Shown here: piece by piece, positions 7,058-17,694 of the stretch
Position numbering within the stretch: position 1 is the first letter of the stretch
Layout of the letters: each line of letters starts with the position of its first letter
Assembly (NCBI GenBank): GCA_949744075.1
Contig: CATJWI010000109.1
Coordinates: 1-43,217, forward strand
Direction: 5' to 3'
Source: an uncultured Eubacteriales bacterium
GTDB lineage: Bacteria; Bacillota; Clostridia; Oscillospirales; Oscillospiraceae
Length of the DNA stretch: 43,217 bases
Notes under the pieces: generated by a model
What the model saw: only the letters and a program-made list of their open reading frames with translations
The model's database searches: none
What the model was told of the DNA's origin: nothing
Position numbers and translations under genes: made by a program

Positions 7058-8071
7058 TCATTTTGTCATGCTGATGGCCACCGCGTGACAGATGCAGGGA
7101 ATGGACTCTCCCTGCTGAGTAGAGGTGGGGGAGAGAAGGGCGCCGGTGGGACAGAAGAGGATATGGCTCCACTGCCCCGCCCGCATACCGTTGAGAAGGT
7201 AGCCGGTCAGCACGGCGGCGGAGCACCCGCAGCCGGAACCGCCGCAGTGGACGTCTTGGGTCTTGGGGTCAAAGATCAGAACGCCGCAGTCATCATAGTT
7301 GGGCAGCTCGATGCCGTCCTGCTGAAAAAAGTCCAGGATGATCTCTTTGCCCAGCACTCCCAGGTCTCCCGTGACGATGAGGTCGTAAAAAGAGGGCTGC
7401 CGTCCAGTGTCCTTGAAGTGGGCGGTAAGGGTGTCATAAGCGGCGGGGGCCATGGCAGCGCCCATGTTGTTGGCGTCCTTGATGCCCTTGTCCACTACCT
7501 TGCCGGTGGTGATGTGGGTCACGTAGGGGCCGGGGCCTGTTTTCGCCAAAATGACGGCCCCGGAGCCGGTCACAGTCCACTGGGCGGTGGGAGTCCTCTG
7601 GCCACCATATTCCAATGGGGTACGGTATTGCCGCTCAGCGGAGCAAAAATGGGAGGAGGTGACCGCCCCGGCAAATTGGGCGAAGCCGCCATCGATGGTC
7701 ATGGCGGCCAGAGAGAGGGCCTCCCCCATGGTAGAGCAGGCGCCATAGAGGCCGAAGAAGGGTACGTCCTGGCCCCGGACGGCAAAGCCGGAGCCGATGC
7801 ACTGGTTCAGAAGATCCCCGGCAAAGAGGTAGTCCAGGTTAGAGGCCGCCTGACCGGCCTTATCCAAGGCGGAGGCCAGGGCCATTTTTTGCATGGCGGT
7901 CTCCGCCTTTTCCCAGGTCTTTTCCCCAAAGGTGTCGTCCTGCTCGATGTGGTCGAAGCTGTTGGCAAGGGGGCCGTCCCCTTCCTTTTTTCCCACCACG
8001 TTGGCGTGGCCGATGATGGCGGGGGGATCGGCCAGGGCCACCGTTTGACGCCCCAACTTTTTGGTCGGCAT
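7058..8071 (-). CDS. spoVAD: Stage V sporulation protein AD
   Basis: 337 aa, essentially the usual length. Start ATG 8071 with AGGTGAT just upstream; an open frame extends 81 codons further but overlaps the neighbouring promoter. Thiolase-like fold: AIIGHANVVGKKEGDGPL, the pseudo-active-site region FFGLYGACSTMGEAL, SSHFCSAERQYRTPLEYGGQ, and C-terminal HCGGSGCGCSAAVL. SpoVAD is the cytosolic dipicolinic-acid-binding subunit of the SpoVA channel. spoVAC, which normally precedes it, is not adjacent here. Confidence 0.95.
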   Translation of the reverse strand: MPTKKLGRQTVALADPPAIIGHANVVGKKEGDGPLANSFDHIEQDDTFGEKTWEKAETAMQKMALASALDKAGQAASNLDYLFAGDLLNQCIGSGFAVRGQDVPFFGLYGACSTMGEALSLAAMTIDGGFAQFAGAVTSSHFCSAERQYRTPLEYGGQRTPTAQWTVTGSGAVILAKTGPGPYVTHITTGKVVDKGIKDANNMGAAMAPAAYDTLTAHFKDTGRQPSFYDLIVTGDLGVLGKEIILDFFQQDGIELPNYDDCGVLIFDPKTQDVHCGGSGCGCSAAVLTGYLLNGMRAGQWSHILFCPTGALLSPTSTQQGESIPCICHAVAISMTK

Positions 8072-8165
8072 ACTATCACCTGTGCTTTCTGTGAAGATGA
8101 CGATAGTTTGAGCGGATGGAGAAGAAAATAACCGACTTTCCGGTAATTTTTCGTCATCCAGGCCG

Positions 8166-8194
8166 TTTACAGGGGAGACAAGCTGTGTTACACT
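8166..8194 (+). promoter_or_regulatory. Promoter of GNAT operon
   Basis: TTTACA at 8166-8171, a 17-bp spacer and TACACT at 8189-8194 with an extended TGn. The predicted start is near 8201, 22 nt before the ATG. Confidence 0.65.
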
Positions 8195-8222
8195 AAAGAA
8201 AATAGAAAAACAGGTGATAGAC

Positions 8223-8717
8223 ATGGTGCAGAAAGCCAGAAAAGAGGATCTGGAAGAGATCCTGCGGGTATACCGGACAGCCAAGGAATACATGGTAAGG
8301 AGCGGAAATCCCACCCAGTGGGAGGAGGGTTATCCGGACTGCAAGCTGGGGGAGGACATCCAAAAGGGACAGCTCTATGTGATCCGCGGAGAGAATGGGG
8401 TCATCCACGCCGCCTTTGCCTTTATCATCGGAGAGGAGAGAGACTATCAGGTGATCGAGGAGGGGGCATGGCGTAGCAGTGCGCCCTATGGGACCATTCA
8501 CCGCATTGGCAGCGACGGGATGAGGAAAGGCTCGTTCTCTGAGTGCCTGAACTTTTGTAAAGGGCTGATCTCTCACATCAGGATCGACACCCATCACGAC
8601 AATCGGACCATGCAGCATCTGATCGAAAAGCATGGCTTTGTCCGCTGCGGCATTATCCACATTTATGACGGCTCACCGCGGATCGCCTACGAATATTTGG
8701 GGGAGGAAGGGCAATGA
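8223..8717 (+). CDS. GNAT-family N-acetyltransferase
   Basis: 164 aa from ATG 8223; AGGTGAT at 8212-8218 is its Shine-Dalgarno, so the in-frame GTG 8214 is unlikely. The fold is visible from KARKEDLEEILRVYRTAKEY at the N-terminus, a YVIRGENGVIHAAFAFIIG strand pair, ISHIRIDTHHDNRTMQHLIE and KHGFVRCGIIHIYDGSPRIA, typical of small-molecule or peptide acetyltransferases using acetyl-CoA. The substrate is not predictable. Its stop overlaps the next start (ATGA), indicating translational coupling. Confidence 0.88.
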   Translation: MVQKARKEDLEEILRVYRTAKEYMVRSGNPTQWEEGYPDCKLGEDIQKGQLYVIRGENGVIHAAFAFIIGEERDYQVIEEGAWRSSAPYGTIHRIGSDGMRKGSFSECLNFCKGLISHIRIDTHHDNRTMQHLIEKHGFVRCGIIHIYDGSPRIAYEYLGEEGQ

Positions 8718-9604
8718 CCAAGCGGGACAAGCTGTATCTGGCGGGCTTTCTGACGCTGGCGGTCCTGTTGATCGCTGACCTTTATCAGACTAACCAACTG
8801 TCGGAGCAGATGGCACGGTTGAGCGGACAGCAACAGAGGGCGCTGCAGGAGGAAATAGGGCGTGTGCAGCAGAGCGTGAAGATTGAGCTGGATCGATTTC
8901 GGGAGGAAAACAGCGCTCTTTTGACCAAAGAGACAGAGGCAGTCTACCGGGACGGGGCGCTGCAGCTCACCGCCAGATTTTGTCCCAGGGAGATGGCGCC
9001 AGGGACTACTGCTGAGGTGGAGTTTTGGGCAGAGGGAGAACAGGTGAGCGTCCCCGCGCTTTTGGACGGGGAGGGGATATTTACCGCGCGGACAGAGTTT
9101 CCCTTGAAGCGGGAGATAGAGGCCCGGGCGCTGTTCACCTTCCCCGACAGGACTCAGCGGTGGGAGGAGTTGCCGGTCATCTGGCCTCAGATCATAGATG
9201 GATTGCGGTATAGCTCGGAATGGGAGAGCCGGGAGGACGGAGAATATCTGAAATTCTGCATCTATACGGATAGTGCTGAGCTGGAGGTGGAAGATCTGGC
9301 CGGCCAGCTTCAGGATGTGGAGATGACGATGTACTCCGATTTCGGAGAGAAGCGGCTTCCAGTCCTGCAAAAGGATGATTCAGATTTTTGGCGGGAGCGG
9401 GGATTGGATAACTCTCTCATGGCCTTTGAAACCGATGTATCCGACCTGGGCCAGGAGAATATCCAGCAGACTACGGCGACGGTGCATTTCTCCAGCGGCC
9501 TGACCTTCTATGCGGAGGATGTGGCCAGCATGACCTGGAAGGACGGCCGGATAAGCTCGGGCAGCAGCGGCGACGCCACTTTGGAGCTGCAATGGCCCAA
9601 TTGA
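8714..9604 (+). CDS. Single-pass membrane protein with coiled coil, function unknown
   Basis: 296 aa. Residues about 7-25 form one transmembrane helix (LYLAGFLTLAVLLIADLY). Residues about 26-75 form a charged heptad-like coiled coil (LSEQMARLSGQQQRALQEEI and following). The rest is a cysteine-free, beta-rich extracytoplasmic domain with repeated Ig-like strands (AEVEFWAEGEQVSVPALL; TATVHFSSGLTFYAEDVASM). No known family was recognised. It overlaps the GNAT gene by 4 bp and precedes the zinc-ribbon gene by 29 bp. Confidence 0.75.
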   Translation: MTKRDKLYLAGFLTLAVLLIADLYQTNQLSEQMARLSGQQQRALQEEIGRVQQSVKIELDRFREENSALLTKETEAVYRDGALQLTARFCPREMAPGTTAEVEFWAEGEQVSVPALLDGEGIFTARTEFPLKREIEARALFTFPDRTQRWEELPVIWPQIIDGLRYSSEWESREDGEYLKFCIYTDSAELEVEDLAGQLQDVEMTMYSDFGEKRLPVLQKDDSDFWRERGLDNSLMAFETDVSDLGQENIQQTTATVHFSSGLTFYAEDVASMTWKDGRISSGSSGDATLELQWPN

Positions 9605-9633
9605 TGATACCTTAGAAAATGGAGCGTATCCCT

Positions 9634-10244
9634 ATGGAAGAACCGAAGCGTACATTAGCCTATTTATGTCCCAAGTGTAAGCAGACCGTGGTGGTGGAGC
9701 AGACCGTGTTCCGCCTAGCCGCCGCCCCCAGCAAGTTACCCTGTCCCTGCGGCGGTTCGGCGCTGCAGGTGGAGATGGAAGCCGACCACGTGGACCTGAC
9801 GGTACCCTGCCTCTATTGCGGGGAGGACCACCATGTCCGATGTCCGGCCCATGCCTTTCTCCATGAGAAGGCGCTGGCCTTTTCCTGTAAAGCAACTGGA
9901 CTTGACTGCCTTTATGTAGGGGAGGAAGGACCGGTGTTTCGGGCAGTGCGCCGGCTGGAGGAGGCTGCGGCCCAGATGGGGGAAAAGGCGGATGGAGAGA
10001 CCAGCTTCCTCAATGAGACCATTATGACGGAGGTGCTGGGGGAACTGAAGGACATCGCTGGCAGAGGAGGGATATCCTGTGCCTGCGGGTCAAAGGACTA
10101 TAAAGTGAAAGTACATTACAGTTCGGTGGAATTGGAGTGTGCCCACTGTGGAGCCAGATTGCGGCTACCCGCGGCAACGGGAGAAGACCTGGAAGACCTG
10201 TGCTGTCAATATACCCTGACTATTGGGGGAAAGGGGGAGCGGTG

Positions 10245-10245
<1 letters not shown>
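9634..10245 (+). CDS. Cysteine-rich zinc-ribbon protein, function unknown
   Basis: 203 aa from ATG 9634, which has GGAG 9 nt upstream; an ATG at 9619 lacks a good Shine-Dalgarno. It is cytosolic and carries several CxxC or CxC knuckles: C12/C15, C37/C39, C59/C62, C149/C151 and C169/C172. These suggest at least two zinc ribbons, one near the N-terminus and one near the C-terminus, separated by a helical region. No catalytic motif was recognised. The stop and the next start overlap (TGATG), so it is coupled to the thioesterase gene. Confidence 0.75.
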
Positions 10246-12507
<2,262 letters not shown>

Positions 12508-12521
12508 AGGAGTGGCTGAGG

Positions 12522-13166
12522 ATGAAAGTGATCGACCTGACCCACACCATCCGGGAGGACATGCCGGTTTACCCGGGAACGGACACACCGAAGTTTATTC
12601 CTGCCAACAGCTACGAGAAGGATGGGTTCAAAGAGACCCTGCTGCAAATGTATACCCATACCGGCACCCATATGGACCCGCCGGCCCATCTGTACGCGGA
12701 CGGGAAGACCCTGGACCGGTTCCCGGCGGAGCAGTTCATTGGCAAGGCGTTGGTGGTCGACTGCAGCCGACTGGTTGAGGGCGAGGCGATCACCATGGAT
12801 CTGGTGCGGAACTATGGGGAGAAAGCGGACAAGGCTGACTTTTTGCTCTTTTATCTGGGGTGGGACAAGCGCTGGGGGACGGAGGACTACTTTGGGGACT
12901 ATCCCTGCGTGGATGAAGAGGTTTTGGACTATATCATGGCGGGGGATTATAAGGGCATCGGCTTTGATGTGATTGGCCTGGACCCCATTACAGATGTGAA
13001 TTTGACACGGCACAAAAAGCTGTTCGCAAACTGTGATATGGTAAACATTGAGAATCTCAAAAATTTGGAATTGTGCGGAAACGAGCTATTCTGGTTTGGA
13101 TGTTTTCCGTTGAAACTGGAAAACTGTGACGGTTCCCCCATTCGGGCGGTAGCATGGTTTGAATAA
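12522..13166 (+). CDS. Cyclase / kynurenine formamidase-like metal hydrolase
   Basis: 214 aa. It has the family signature HxGTHxDxPxH with H46, H50, D52 and H56 (THTGTHMDPPAH), plus MKVIDLTHTIREDMPVYPGT at the N-terminus and FDVIGLDPI downstream; these are zinc ligands in KynB-type amidases. Family members hydrolyse N-formylkynurenine, arylformamides or cyclic amides; no tryptophan-degradation genes are near, so the substrate is open. It probably shares the guaB transcript and ends at a terminator. Confidence 0.88.
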   Translation: MKVIDLTHTIREDMPVYPGTDTPKFIPANSYEKDGFKETLLQMYTHTGTHMDPPAHLYADGKTLDRFPAEQFIGKALVVDCSRLVEGEAITMDLVRNYGEKADKADFLLFYLGWDKRWGTEDYFGDYPCVDEEVLDYIMAGDYKGIGFDVIGLDPITDVNLTRHKKLFANCDMVNIENLKNLELCGNELFWFGCFPLKLENCDGSPIRAVAWFE

Positions 13167-13174
13167 GAGAAAAA

Positions 13175-13206
13175 GCGGTCACTCTTCGGGAGTGGCCGCT
13201 CTTTTG
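13175..13206 (+). terminator. Rho-independent terminator after guaB-cyclase
   Basis: A ten-base-pair stem (GCGGTCACTC with GAGTGGCCGC, one G-U) closed by a TTCG-type loop, then a T-rich tail (TCTTTTG). Confidence 0.85.
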
Positions 13207-13275
13207 CCTTTTGGCACAAATTGTGGTTTATCATCTTGCCTGTCCACCATATCTGGATTTTGTGCAATTTGCAGG

Positions 13276-13304
13276 TTGCAATTTGCACCTAAATTGGTTA
13301 CAAT
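13276..13304 (+). promoter_or_regulatory. Promoter of SleB-type hydrolase gene
   Basis: TTGCAA at 13276-13281, a 17-bp spacer and TACAAT at 13299-13304. The start is expected near 13311, giving a leader of about 40 nt. Confidence 0.7.
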
Positions 13305-13351
13305 ATGGTAACAAAAGATTTCGAAATGGAAACAGCGAGGAGCGATGACTC

Positions 13352-14143
13352 TTGAAAAGACAGATCCTTTCAGGCATGCTTGCCCTGAGCCTGCTTGCGT
13401 GCCTGACTGTCCCTGCGCTTGCCGTAGAGGAGCCCGCCGGTGCAGAGGTGACGGTGAACGGAGAGCCGGTCTACTACTCTGCCGAGATCTATGACGGCAC
13501 GGCCTATATCCCGTTTTATGGCGGGGTCCAAAGCCTGCGTCCCGATGCAGAGATCACGTGGGAGGAGGGGACCTTTACCGCCTCTGCCTGGGATTTCACC
13601 ATGACAGTTCGTGGAGGCGATCCTTATTTAGTGATCAATGGCCGGTATTTGTATATCCCGGAGAAAGTAAAGGAGTGGCCGGACGGTACGGCCCTGGTGC
13701 CCGCCCGGACGCTGGCAACCGCCTTAGGGGCGTGGATCGACTGGACAGGGAAGGTGGAGCTCTGCTCCGGGGGCGTGCCCCTGAAATCGGAGGATATCCC
13801 CTATGACGAGGAGACTTTGGACCTGTTGGCCCGGGTCATTATGCATGAGAGCGGGAACCAGCCCCTGGAAGGCAAGATGGCGGTGGGAAATGTGATCCTG
13901 AACCGGGTCAACTACCCAGGGTTTGGGAGTACAGTAGCGGAGGTCATTTATTCCCCCAATCAGTTTCCAGGGGCTACCAACGCCACCCCCAATGTCCAGT
14001 CTGTTTTGGCGGCCCGGCTGTGTCTGGAGGGGGCCAATGTGGTGCCTGAGGCTCTTTATTTCAACGGGGTAGGCAAGTCCTGCTGGGCATCCCGGAACAA
14101 GGCCCTGATTAAGGTCATCGGGGGCCACGCCTTTTACGGCTGA
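13352..14143 (+). CDS. Cell wall hydrolase (SleB-like) with copper-amine-oxidase-type N-domain
   Basis: 263 aa from a TTG start, supported by GAGGAG 9 nt upstream and by a clean signal peptide (residues 1-24, cleavage after PALA). Residues about 30-140 form a copper amine oxidase N-like wall-associated domain (VNGEPVYYSAEIYDGTAYIP; LVINGRYLYIP). Residues about 150-263 are a Hydrolase_2 domain: ARVIMHESGNQPLEGKMAVG with the likely catalytic glutamate E166, then NVILNRVNYPGF and NQFPGATN. SleB relatives cleave spore cortex or vegetative peptidoglycan as lytic transglycosylases. It may act in germination or growth. Confidence 0.9.
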   Translation: MKRQILSGMLALSLLACLTVPALAVEEPAGAEVTVNGEPVYYSAEIYDGTAYIPFYGGVQSLRPDAEITWEEGTFTASAWDFTMTVRGGDPYLVINGRYLYIPEKVKEWPDGTALVPARTLATALGAWIDWTGKVELCSGGVPLKSEDIPYDEETLDLLARVIMHESGNQPLEGKMAVGNVILNRVNYPGFGSTVAEVIYSPNQFPGATNATPNVQSVLAARLCLEGANVVPEALYFNGVGKSCWASRNKALIKVIGGHAFYG

Positions 14144-14153
14144 GGAGGACGGC

Positions 14154-14345
14154 ATGGAAAGGAAGTTTAATGTCTGGAAGCTGAGGAACGACCTGCGGAA
14201 CTATTACGGCTCCGCCATGCTCTCCGGTATCCCTTCTCTGGCGGCCGAGGTGGAAGCTTTGGACGAGGCCGGGGAGGAAGAGGTGCTGAAAAAGGCCCGG
14301 GAAGAGGGCTTTGATCTGGGAAAATATGTAATAGAGGAGAAATGA
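14154..14345 (+). CDS. Small conserved-looking protein, function unknown
   Basis: 63 aa with a strong Shine-Dalgarno (GAGGAGG, 4 nt before ATG) and 10 nt after the hydrolase stop, so it is probably co-transcribed with it. Sequence features: basic N-terminus (MERKFNVWKLRNDLRNYYGS), then an acidic predicted helix (AAEVEALDEAGEEEVLKKAR). No cysteine, signal peptide or known motif. A terminator follows directly. Confidence 0.7.
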   Translation: MERKFNVWKLRNDLRNYYGSAMLSGIPSLAAEVEALDEAGEEEVLKKAREEGFDLGKYVIEEK

Positions 14346-14348
14346 AAA

Positions 14349-14382
14349 AATGGGGAGGCTCACAAAGAGCCTCCCCATTTTC
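14349..14382. terminator. Rho-independent terminator, convergent
   Basis: A 13-bp stem (AATGGGGAGGCTC and complement) with an ACAAA loop, followed by TTTCTTATT on plus and A/T-rich sequence on minus. It lies between the small protein gene and the aldolase gene. Confidence 0.85.
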
Positions 14383-15042
14383 TTATTGATCGTTTCGCCG
14401 CTGGGACAAGTGTTGGTAAAAACTGTTCATGGACTGAAGCTGAGCGGCTTGTTCTTCGGTTATTTCCACGCCGCCGCCCATTTGGGAGACGTAGTAATAG
14501 ATCTTGGCTGTCTGCTCTACCGTCTCCATCCGATCAAAGGCGGAGAGGAAAGAAGAGCCCCAGGTCAGAGCGCCGTGGTTGGCCAGCAGGACGGCGGAAT
14601 GGTCCCGGACAAAGGGGAGAACGGATTGGGGCACTTCGTCGGTGGAAAGCATGGCGAACTCCGTGACAGGCACGTCGCCAAGCCCGATCAAAAGCTCAGC
14701 CAAATACCGTTCTTTCAAGGGGCGGCGGCAAATGGAAAAGGCAGTAGCCATAGGGGGATGGGCGTGAACTACCGCCATCACGTCGGGGCGCTCCCGGTAG
14801 AGCATCCAATGCATCTTCCCCTCGGAAGAGGGATGGCGGTCACCGGAGAGGATATGCCCCTCTAAGTCGGTCTCCACCAGCATGTCGGGAGTTATCCGGC
14901 CCTTGCCCACACCGGAGGGGGTAATGAGGACGGTGCCCCGCCCGGTCCGGGCAGAGACGTTGCCGTCGTTGCTCACCACATATCCCCGGTCATAGAGGAG
15001 CCGACAAATATGGCAAATTTCCTGGCGCAGATCTGTATCCAT
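14383..15042 (-). CDS. Class II aldolase/adducin family sugar-phosphate aldolase (fuculose-1-phosphate aldolase-like)
   Basis: 219 aa, AAGGAGAAGG before ATG. Family features are clear: SNDGNVSAR, LITPSGVGKG, the catalytic acid E74 in PSSEGKMHW, and the zinc ligands H93/H95 (VVHAHPP) and H156 (ANHGAL). Members split 1-phosphorylated ketoses into DHAP and an aldehyde, or are epimerases. L-fuculose-1-P, 5-deoxyribulose-1-P and methylthioribulose-1-P are all possible substrates. It is the third gene of an operon with a flavin reductase and a 5'-nucleotidase, which favours a nucleoside-derived sugar phosphate, but this is inference. Confidence 0.87.
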   Translation of the reverse strand: MDTDLRQEICHICRLLYDRGYVVSNDGNVSARTGRGTVLITPSGVGKGRITPDMLVETDLEGHILSGDRHPSSEGKMHWMLYRERPDVMAVVHAHPPMATAFSICRRPLKERYLAELLIGLGDVPVTEFAMLSTDEVPQSVLPFVRDHSAVLLANHGALTWGSSFLSAFDRMETVEQTAKIYYYVSQMGGGVEITEEQAAQLQSMNSFYQHLSQRRNDQ

Positions 15043-15062
15043 AACCTTCTCCTTTATCTATG

Positions 15063-16979
15063 TTATGGGCGGTAGCCTTGGCGCCGGCGCTTTCTGGTAG
15101 CTAGGCAAAAAATCAGGACTATGGCCAGAATCAGCAGGCCGGCCGTGGCCAGCACCAGCAAGGTGGGAAGCCCCATGGGGAAGAGCAGGTGGACTGGGTT
15201 CCAGCTGGCGTGCTCCGCCTTGCTGGGATAGGGTATTGGGACGGTCTCCTGCCTTTGCAGATAGGCGGCCAGAGCGTACCAGGCCTTGAGCTCGTTGCCG
15301 TCCCTATCACGGAGGATGCGGCTTTCCAAATCGCTAATGGGGATCCCGTTCTCGTCCCTGGGGGTGACGGTGAGCAGCCCAAAAGATTTACTTTCCACAG
15401 TGCCCAGCATCTGCCCGGAGTAGAGGTCAGCTACCACCCGGTAAAGCTGGCCATCTTGTATTTCGATCTGCTGTCCAGTGCCCTCCTCCCGGAGACTGCA
15501 GCCGATGACCCGGTCCAGGAGCATTCGGTGGGGATTGTAGGTCCAGCCACACCCCGCCCCGAAAAGCTCTGCGGCGGGCATGAGCTGGGAGATGGAGGCA
15601 TCCACCTCAAAGGCGTTTTTCAGGTCTTTTCCCGTGAGATAGACCGACACCAGAGGATATCCCGGCGAACCGTCGGCCCCGGAGCCCAGGGAGAGAATGT
15701 CAAAGGCATCGGAGGTGGTCACTTCCCCGGTGCGGATATGATCTCGGATGACCCCGTCGGGGGCCACAGCGAAGGCAATGGGAATATAGGCATCCCCCTC
15801 GATCTCCTGTATGGTAGAGAGATAGGCCTGGCCGATCAGATCCCCTGTTTCGGCGGTGATAAAGTCTGTCCCGCTTTGGGTCAACACCTCGTCATAGCCC
15901 AGCCCATAGCGGGCGAGATAGTTCTCCTCCACCGTGTCTTTAAATGCCTCCGCCATGGCGGACATATTCGGATCAGCGGGAACAGAGCTGTCGATGGGGA
16001 TAAGCTGGTAGGAGTTCAGCTTGATGGAGCCGTCTTCACCGCTGCGGCTCACGGTGAGGACGCCTAAGTTTTGGGTGTAAGGACCACAGGAGACGATGAG
16101 GGTATCGTTGACCTCAATAGGCTCGGGCAGGGTGGTGTGGGTATGGCCTGAGATGATCACGTCAATGCCGTTTACCGCCTTGGCCAGTTCATAGTCCTCG
16201 CCCTTGCCGTTCTCAGTGCCTGAGTGGGACAGGCAGATGATATAGTCGGGCTTTTCCTTTTCCTGGATCTCCGCCACCACACGTTTGGCCGCATCCACAA
16301 TGGGCTCGTAGACCATATCCGACATGGGGGCGCATTGGTGGGAATCCAGCCCCATGACTCCGAAGACCGCGATGCGGAGGGGACTGTCCCGTCCCCCGGC
16401 GGCGCCAAAATGTCCCTCCAGCTCCAGAATAGTATAGGGAGTAACGGGGTAATTTGCCAGGGCCTCCATCAGGGGGACGGCCTTGTCCGGGTCTGCCGGG
16501 GTAGTATAATTGGCCTGGACAATGGCGGGGAGTGACTCGCCGCTGGCCCGGGCGCTGGTGAGCATGTCCGCCAGTCCTTGCTGGCGGTAATCAAACTCGT
16601 GATTGCCCAAGGTGGTCACGTCATAGCCCATGGCGCCCAGGGCCCGTAGTTCCGGGGCGTCGGTGGGATAGACCGTCTGAAACAGAGAACCCATGGAAAA
16701 GTCCCCGGCGTCCAGAGTGATGACCGCCCGGCCATTTTCACTATAGGAGGTATCCTGGGCAGCCAGCTCCCGCTGCTGCTTCAGCAGTGCGGCCAGCCGG
16801 GTATAGCCGCCCACATTCGCCGCATCGGGCAGAAAGTGGTCATGAGTGTCATGGGTAAAGAGAATGGTGAGAGGCTCGGGAGTGATCATAGGAGCCTTGG
16901 CCAGAGCGCTGCCGCTCAAGACCGATAGCCCCAGAAACAGTGCCAGCAGCATAGCCCCCCCGCGGCGGACCGGCCTCAT
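15063..16979 (-). CDS. Exported, membrane-anchored 5'-nucleotidase / 2',3'-cyclic phosphodiesterase family protein
   Basis: 638 aa from ATG 16979, overlapping the upstream stop (ATGA). Signal peptide (MLLALFLGLSVLSGSALA). Metallophosphatase domain: FTHDTHDHF, LDAGDFSMGS, TLGNHEFDY and IISGHTHTTLPE provide the dimetal ligands. A C-terminal 5'-nucleotidase substrate-binding domain follows (about 390-570, including NAFEVDAS and GCGWTYNP). The protein ends with one transmembrane helix (about 600-628) and a basic tail, so it is tethered outside the cell membrane. Likely role: dephosphorylating extracellular nucleotides for salvage. Confidence 0.92.
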   Translation of the reverse strand: MRPVRRGGAMLLALFLGLSVLSGSALAKAPMITPEPLTILFTHDTHDHFLPDAANVGGYTRLAALLKQQRELAAQDTSYSENGRAVITLDAGDFSMGSLFQTVYPTDAPELRALGAMGYDVTTLGNHEFDYRQQGLADMLTSARASGESLPAIVQANYTTPADPDKAVPLMEALANYPVTPYTILELEGHFGAAGGRDSPLRIAVFGVMGLDSHQCAPMSDMVYEPIVDAAKRVVAEIQEKEKPDYIICLSHSGTENGKGEDYELAKAVNGIDVIISGHTHTTLPEPIEVNDTLIVSCGPYTQNLGVLTVSRSGEDGSIKLNSYQLIPIDSSVPADPNMSAMAEAFKDTVEENYLARYGLGYDEVLTQSGTDFITAETGDLIGQAYLSTIQEIEGDAYIPIAFAVAPDGVIRDHIRTGEVTTSDAFDILSLGSGADGSPGYPLVSVYLTGKDLKNAFEVDASISQLMPAAELFGAGCGWTYNPHRMLLDRVIGCSLREEGTGQQIEIQDGQLYRVVADLYSGQMLGTVESKSFGLLTVTPRDENGIPISDLESRILRDRDGNELKAWYALAAYLQRQETVPIPYPSKAEHASWNPVHLLFPMGLPTLLVLATAGLLILAIVLIFCLATRKRRRQGYRP

Positions 16980-17587
16980 GCCCTCGCCTCCGGCTGATCC
17001 ATTTCCAGCAGTTGCCGGGCAAAGGCCCTGGACCGGGCGGCCTTGTCTTCGTCCATAAAAACATGCTGATAGCCCAGGTCCCGCTCGGTGTAGGAACCCA
17101 GATATCGAAGCTGGGAGTGCTTGCAATAGCGCATCATCCCAGACTCCCACAGGTCGGCGCCCTTCTCCGCCTCATAGCCGCAGGTGGTAAACAGAGCCAC
17201 AGGTTTGCCGGCCCAAAGGGCGGCCCCCCGCACCTCGCCGTAAAATTTGTTCATGCCATACATGAGCCGGTCCAGGACTGCTTTCATGGGCGGTGTGCAG
17301 TACCAACAGTATATGGGGGTGGCCAGAAGCAAAAGGTCACAGGCGAGGATATGGTCGAAGATCTCCTGCATGTCGTCCTGCCGGCAGCAATGGAAGCCGG
17401 ACCAATCTTGCTGGCAGGCGCGGCAGGCAAGGCAGGGCTCCAGAGATTTATCATACAGCCAATTTACCTCACACTGGCAGCCGTGGGCGGTGAGCTCCTC
17501 CAGAAAAGGGGTGAGGAGCTGAATGGTGTTGCCATTTTTGCGGGGACTTCCCATCAAAATGTAAACACGCTTTCCTGCATGATCCAT
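16976..17587 (-). CDS. Flavodoxin-fold NAD(P)H-dependent FMN reductase / iron-sulfur flavoprotein-like
   Basis: 203 aa. The N-terminal flavin-binding loop GSPRKNGNT (13-21) and LLLLATPIYCWYCTPPMKAV identify the NADPH-dependent FMN reductase family. Cysteines C52, C55, C58 and C67 form a CxxCxxC(x8)C cluster close to the compact iron-sulfur motif of Isf proteins, so a 4Fe-4S plus FMN electron carrier is plausible. First gene of the operon with the nucleotidase and aldolase, with a good Shine-Dalgarno (GGAGG) and its own promoter. Confidence 0.87.
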   Translation of the reverse strand: MDHAGKRVYILMGSPRKNGNTIQLLTPFLEELTAHGCQCEVNWLYDKSLEPCLACRACQQDWSGFHCCRQDDMQEIFDHILACDLLLLATPIYCWYCTPPMKAVLDRLMYGMNKFYGEVRGAALWAGKPVALFTTCGYEAEKGADLWESGMMRYCKHSQLRYLGSYTERDLGYQHVFMDEDKAARSRAFARQLLEMDQPEARA

Positions 17588-17621
17588 AGGAGGGCCTCCT
17601 TATTTGAGACTTATCAACTTC

Positions 17622-17650
17622 ACTATACCATCTTTGGCAGAAAAGCGCAA
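17622..17650 (-). promoter_or_regulatory. Promoter of flavin reductase-nucleotidase-aldolase operon
   Basis: On the minus strand, TTGCGC at 17650-17645, a 17-bp spacer and TATAGT at 17627-17622 with extended TGn. The -35 box touches the foot of the gatB terminator. Confidence 0.65.
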
Positions 17651-17682
17651 CCGGGCAGCCCAAAAGGAGGGGCTGCCCGGTT
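17649..17682 (-). terminator. Terminator of aspS-gatCAB operon
   Basis: A 13-bp perfect stem (AACCGGGCAGCCC and complement) with a purine-rich loop, 13 nt after the gatB stop. On the minus strand a CGCTTTTC tail follows; on plus a TTTTT run follows, so it can work both ways. Confidence 0.85.
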
Positions 17683-17694
17683 TTTGATATGGGT

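Noticed and set aside
7025-8131. 368-codon plus-strand frame opposite spoVAD
   Set aside because: Shadow; glycine- and valine-rich translation with no family features, while spoVAD on the minus strand is unambiguous.
8100-8140. Possible sigma-G promoter (CAAACTA-like -10) before spoVAD
   Set aside because: The -35 match is poor and spacing uncertain; a forespore promoter is expected but not demonstrable here.
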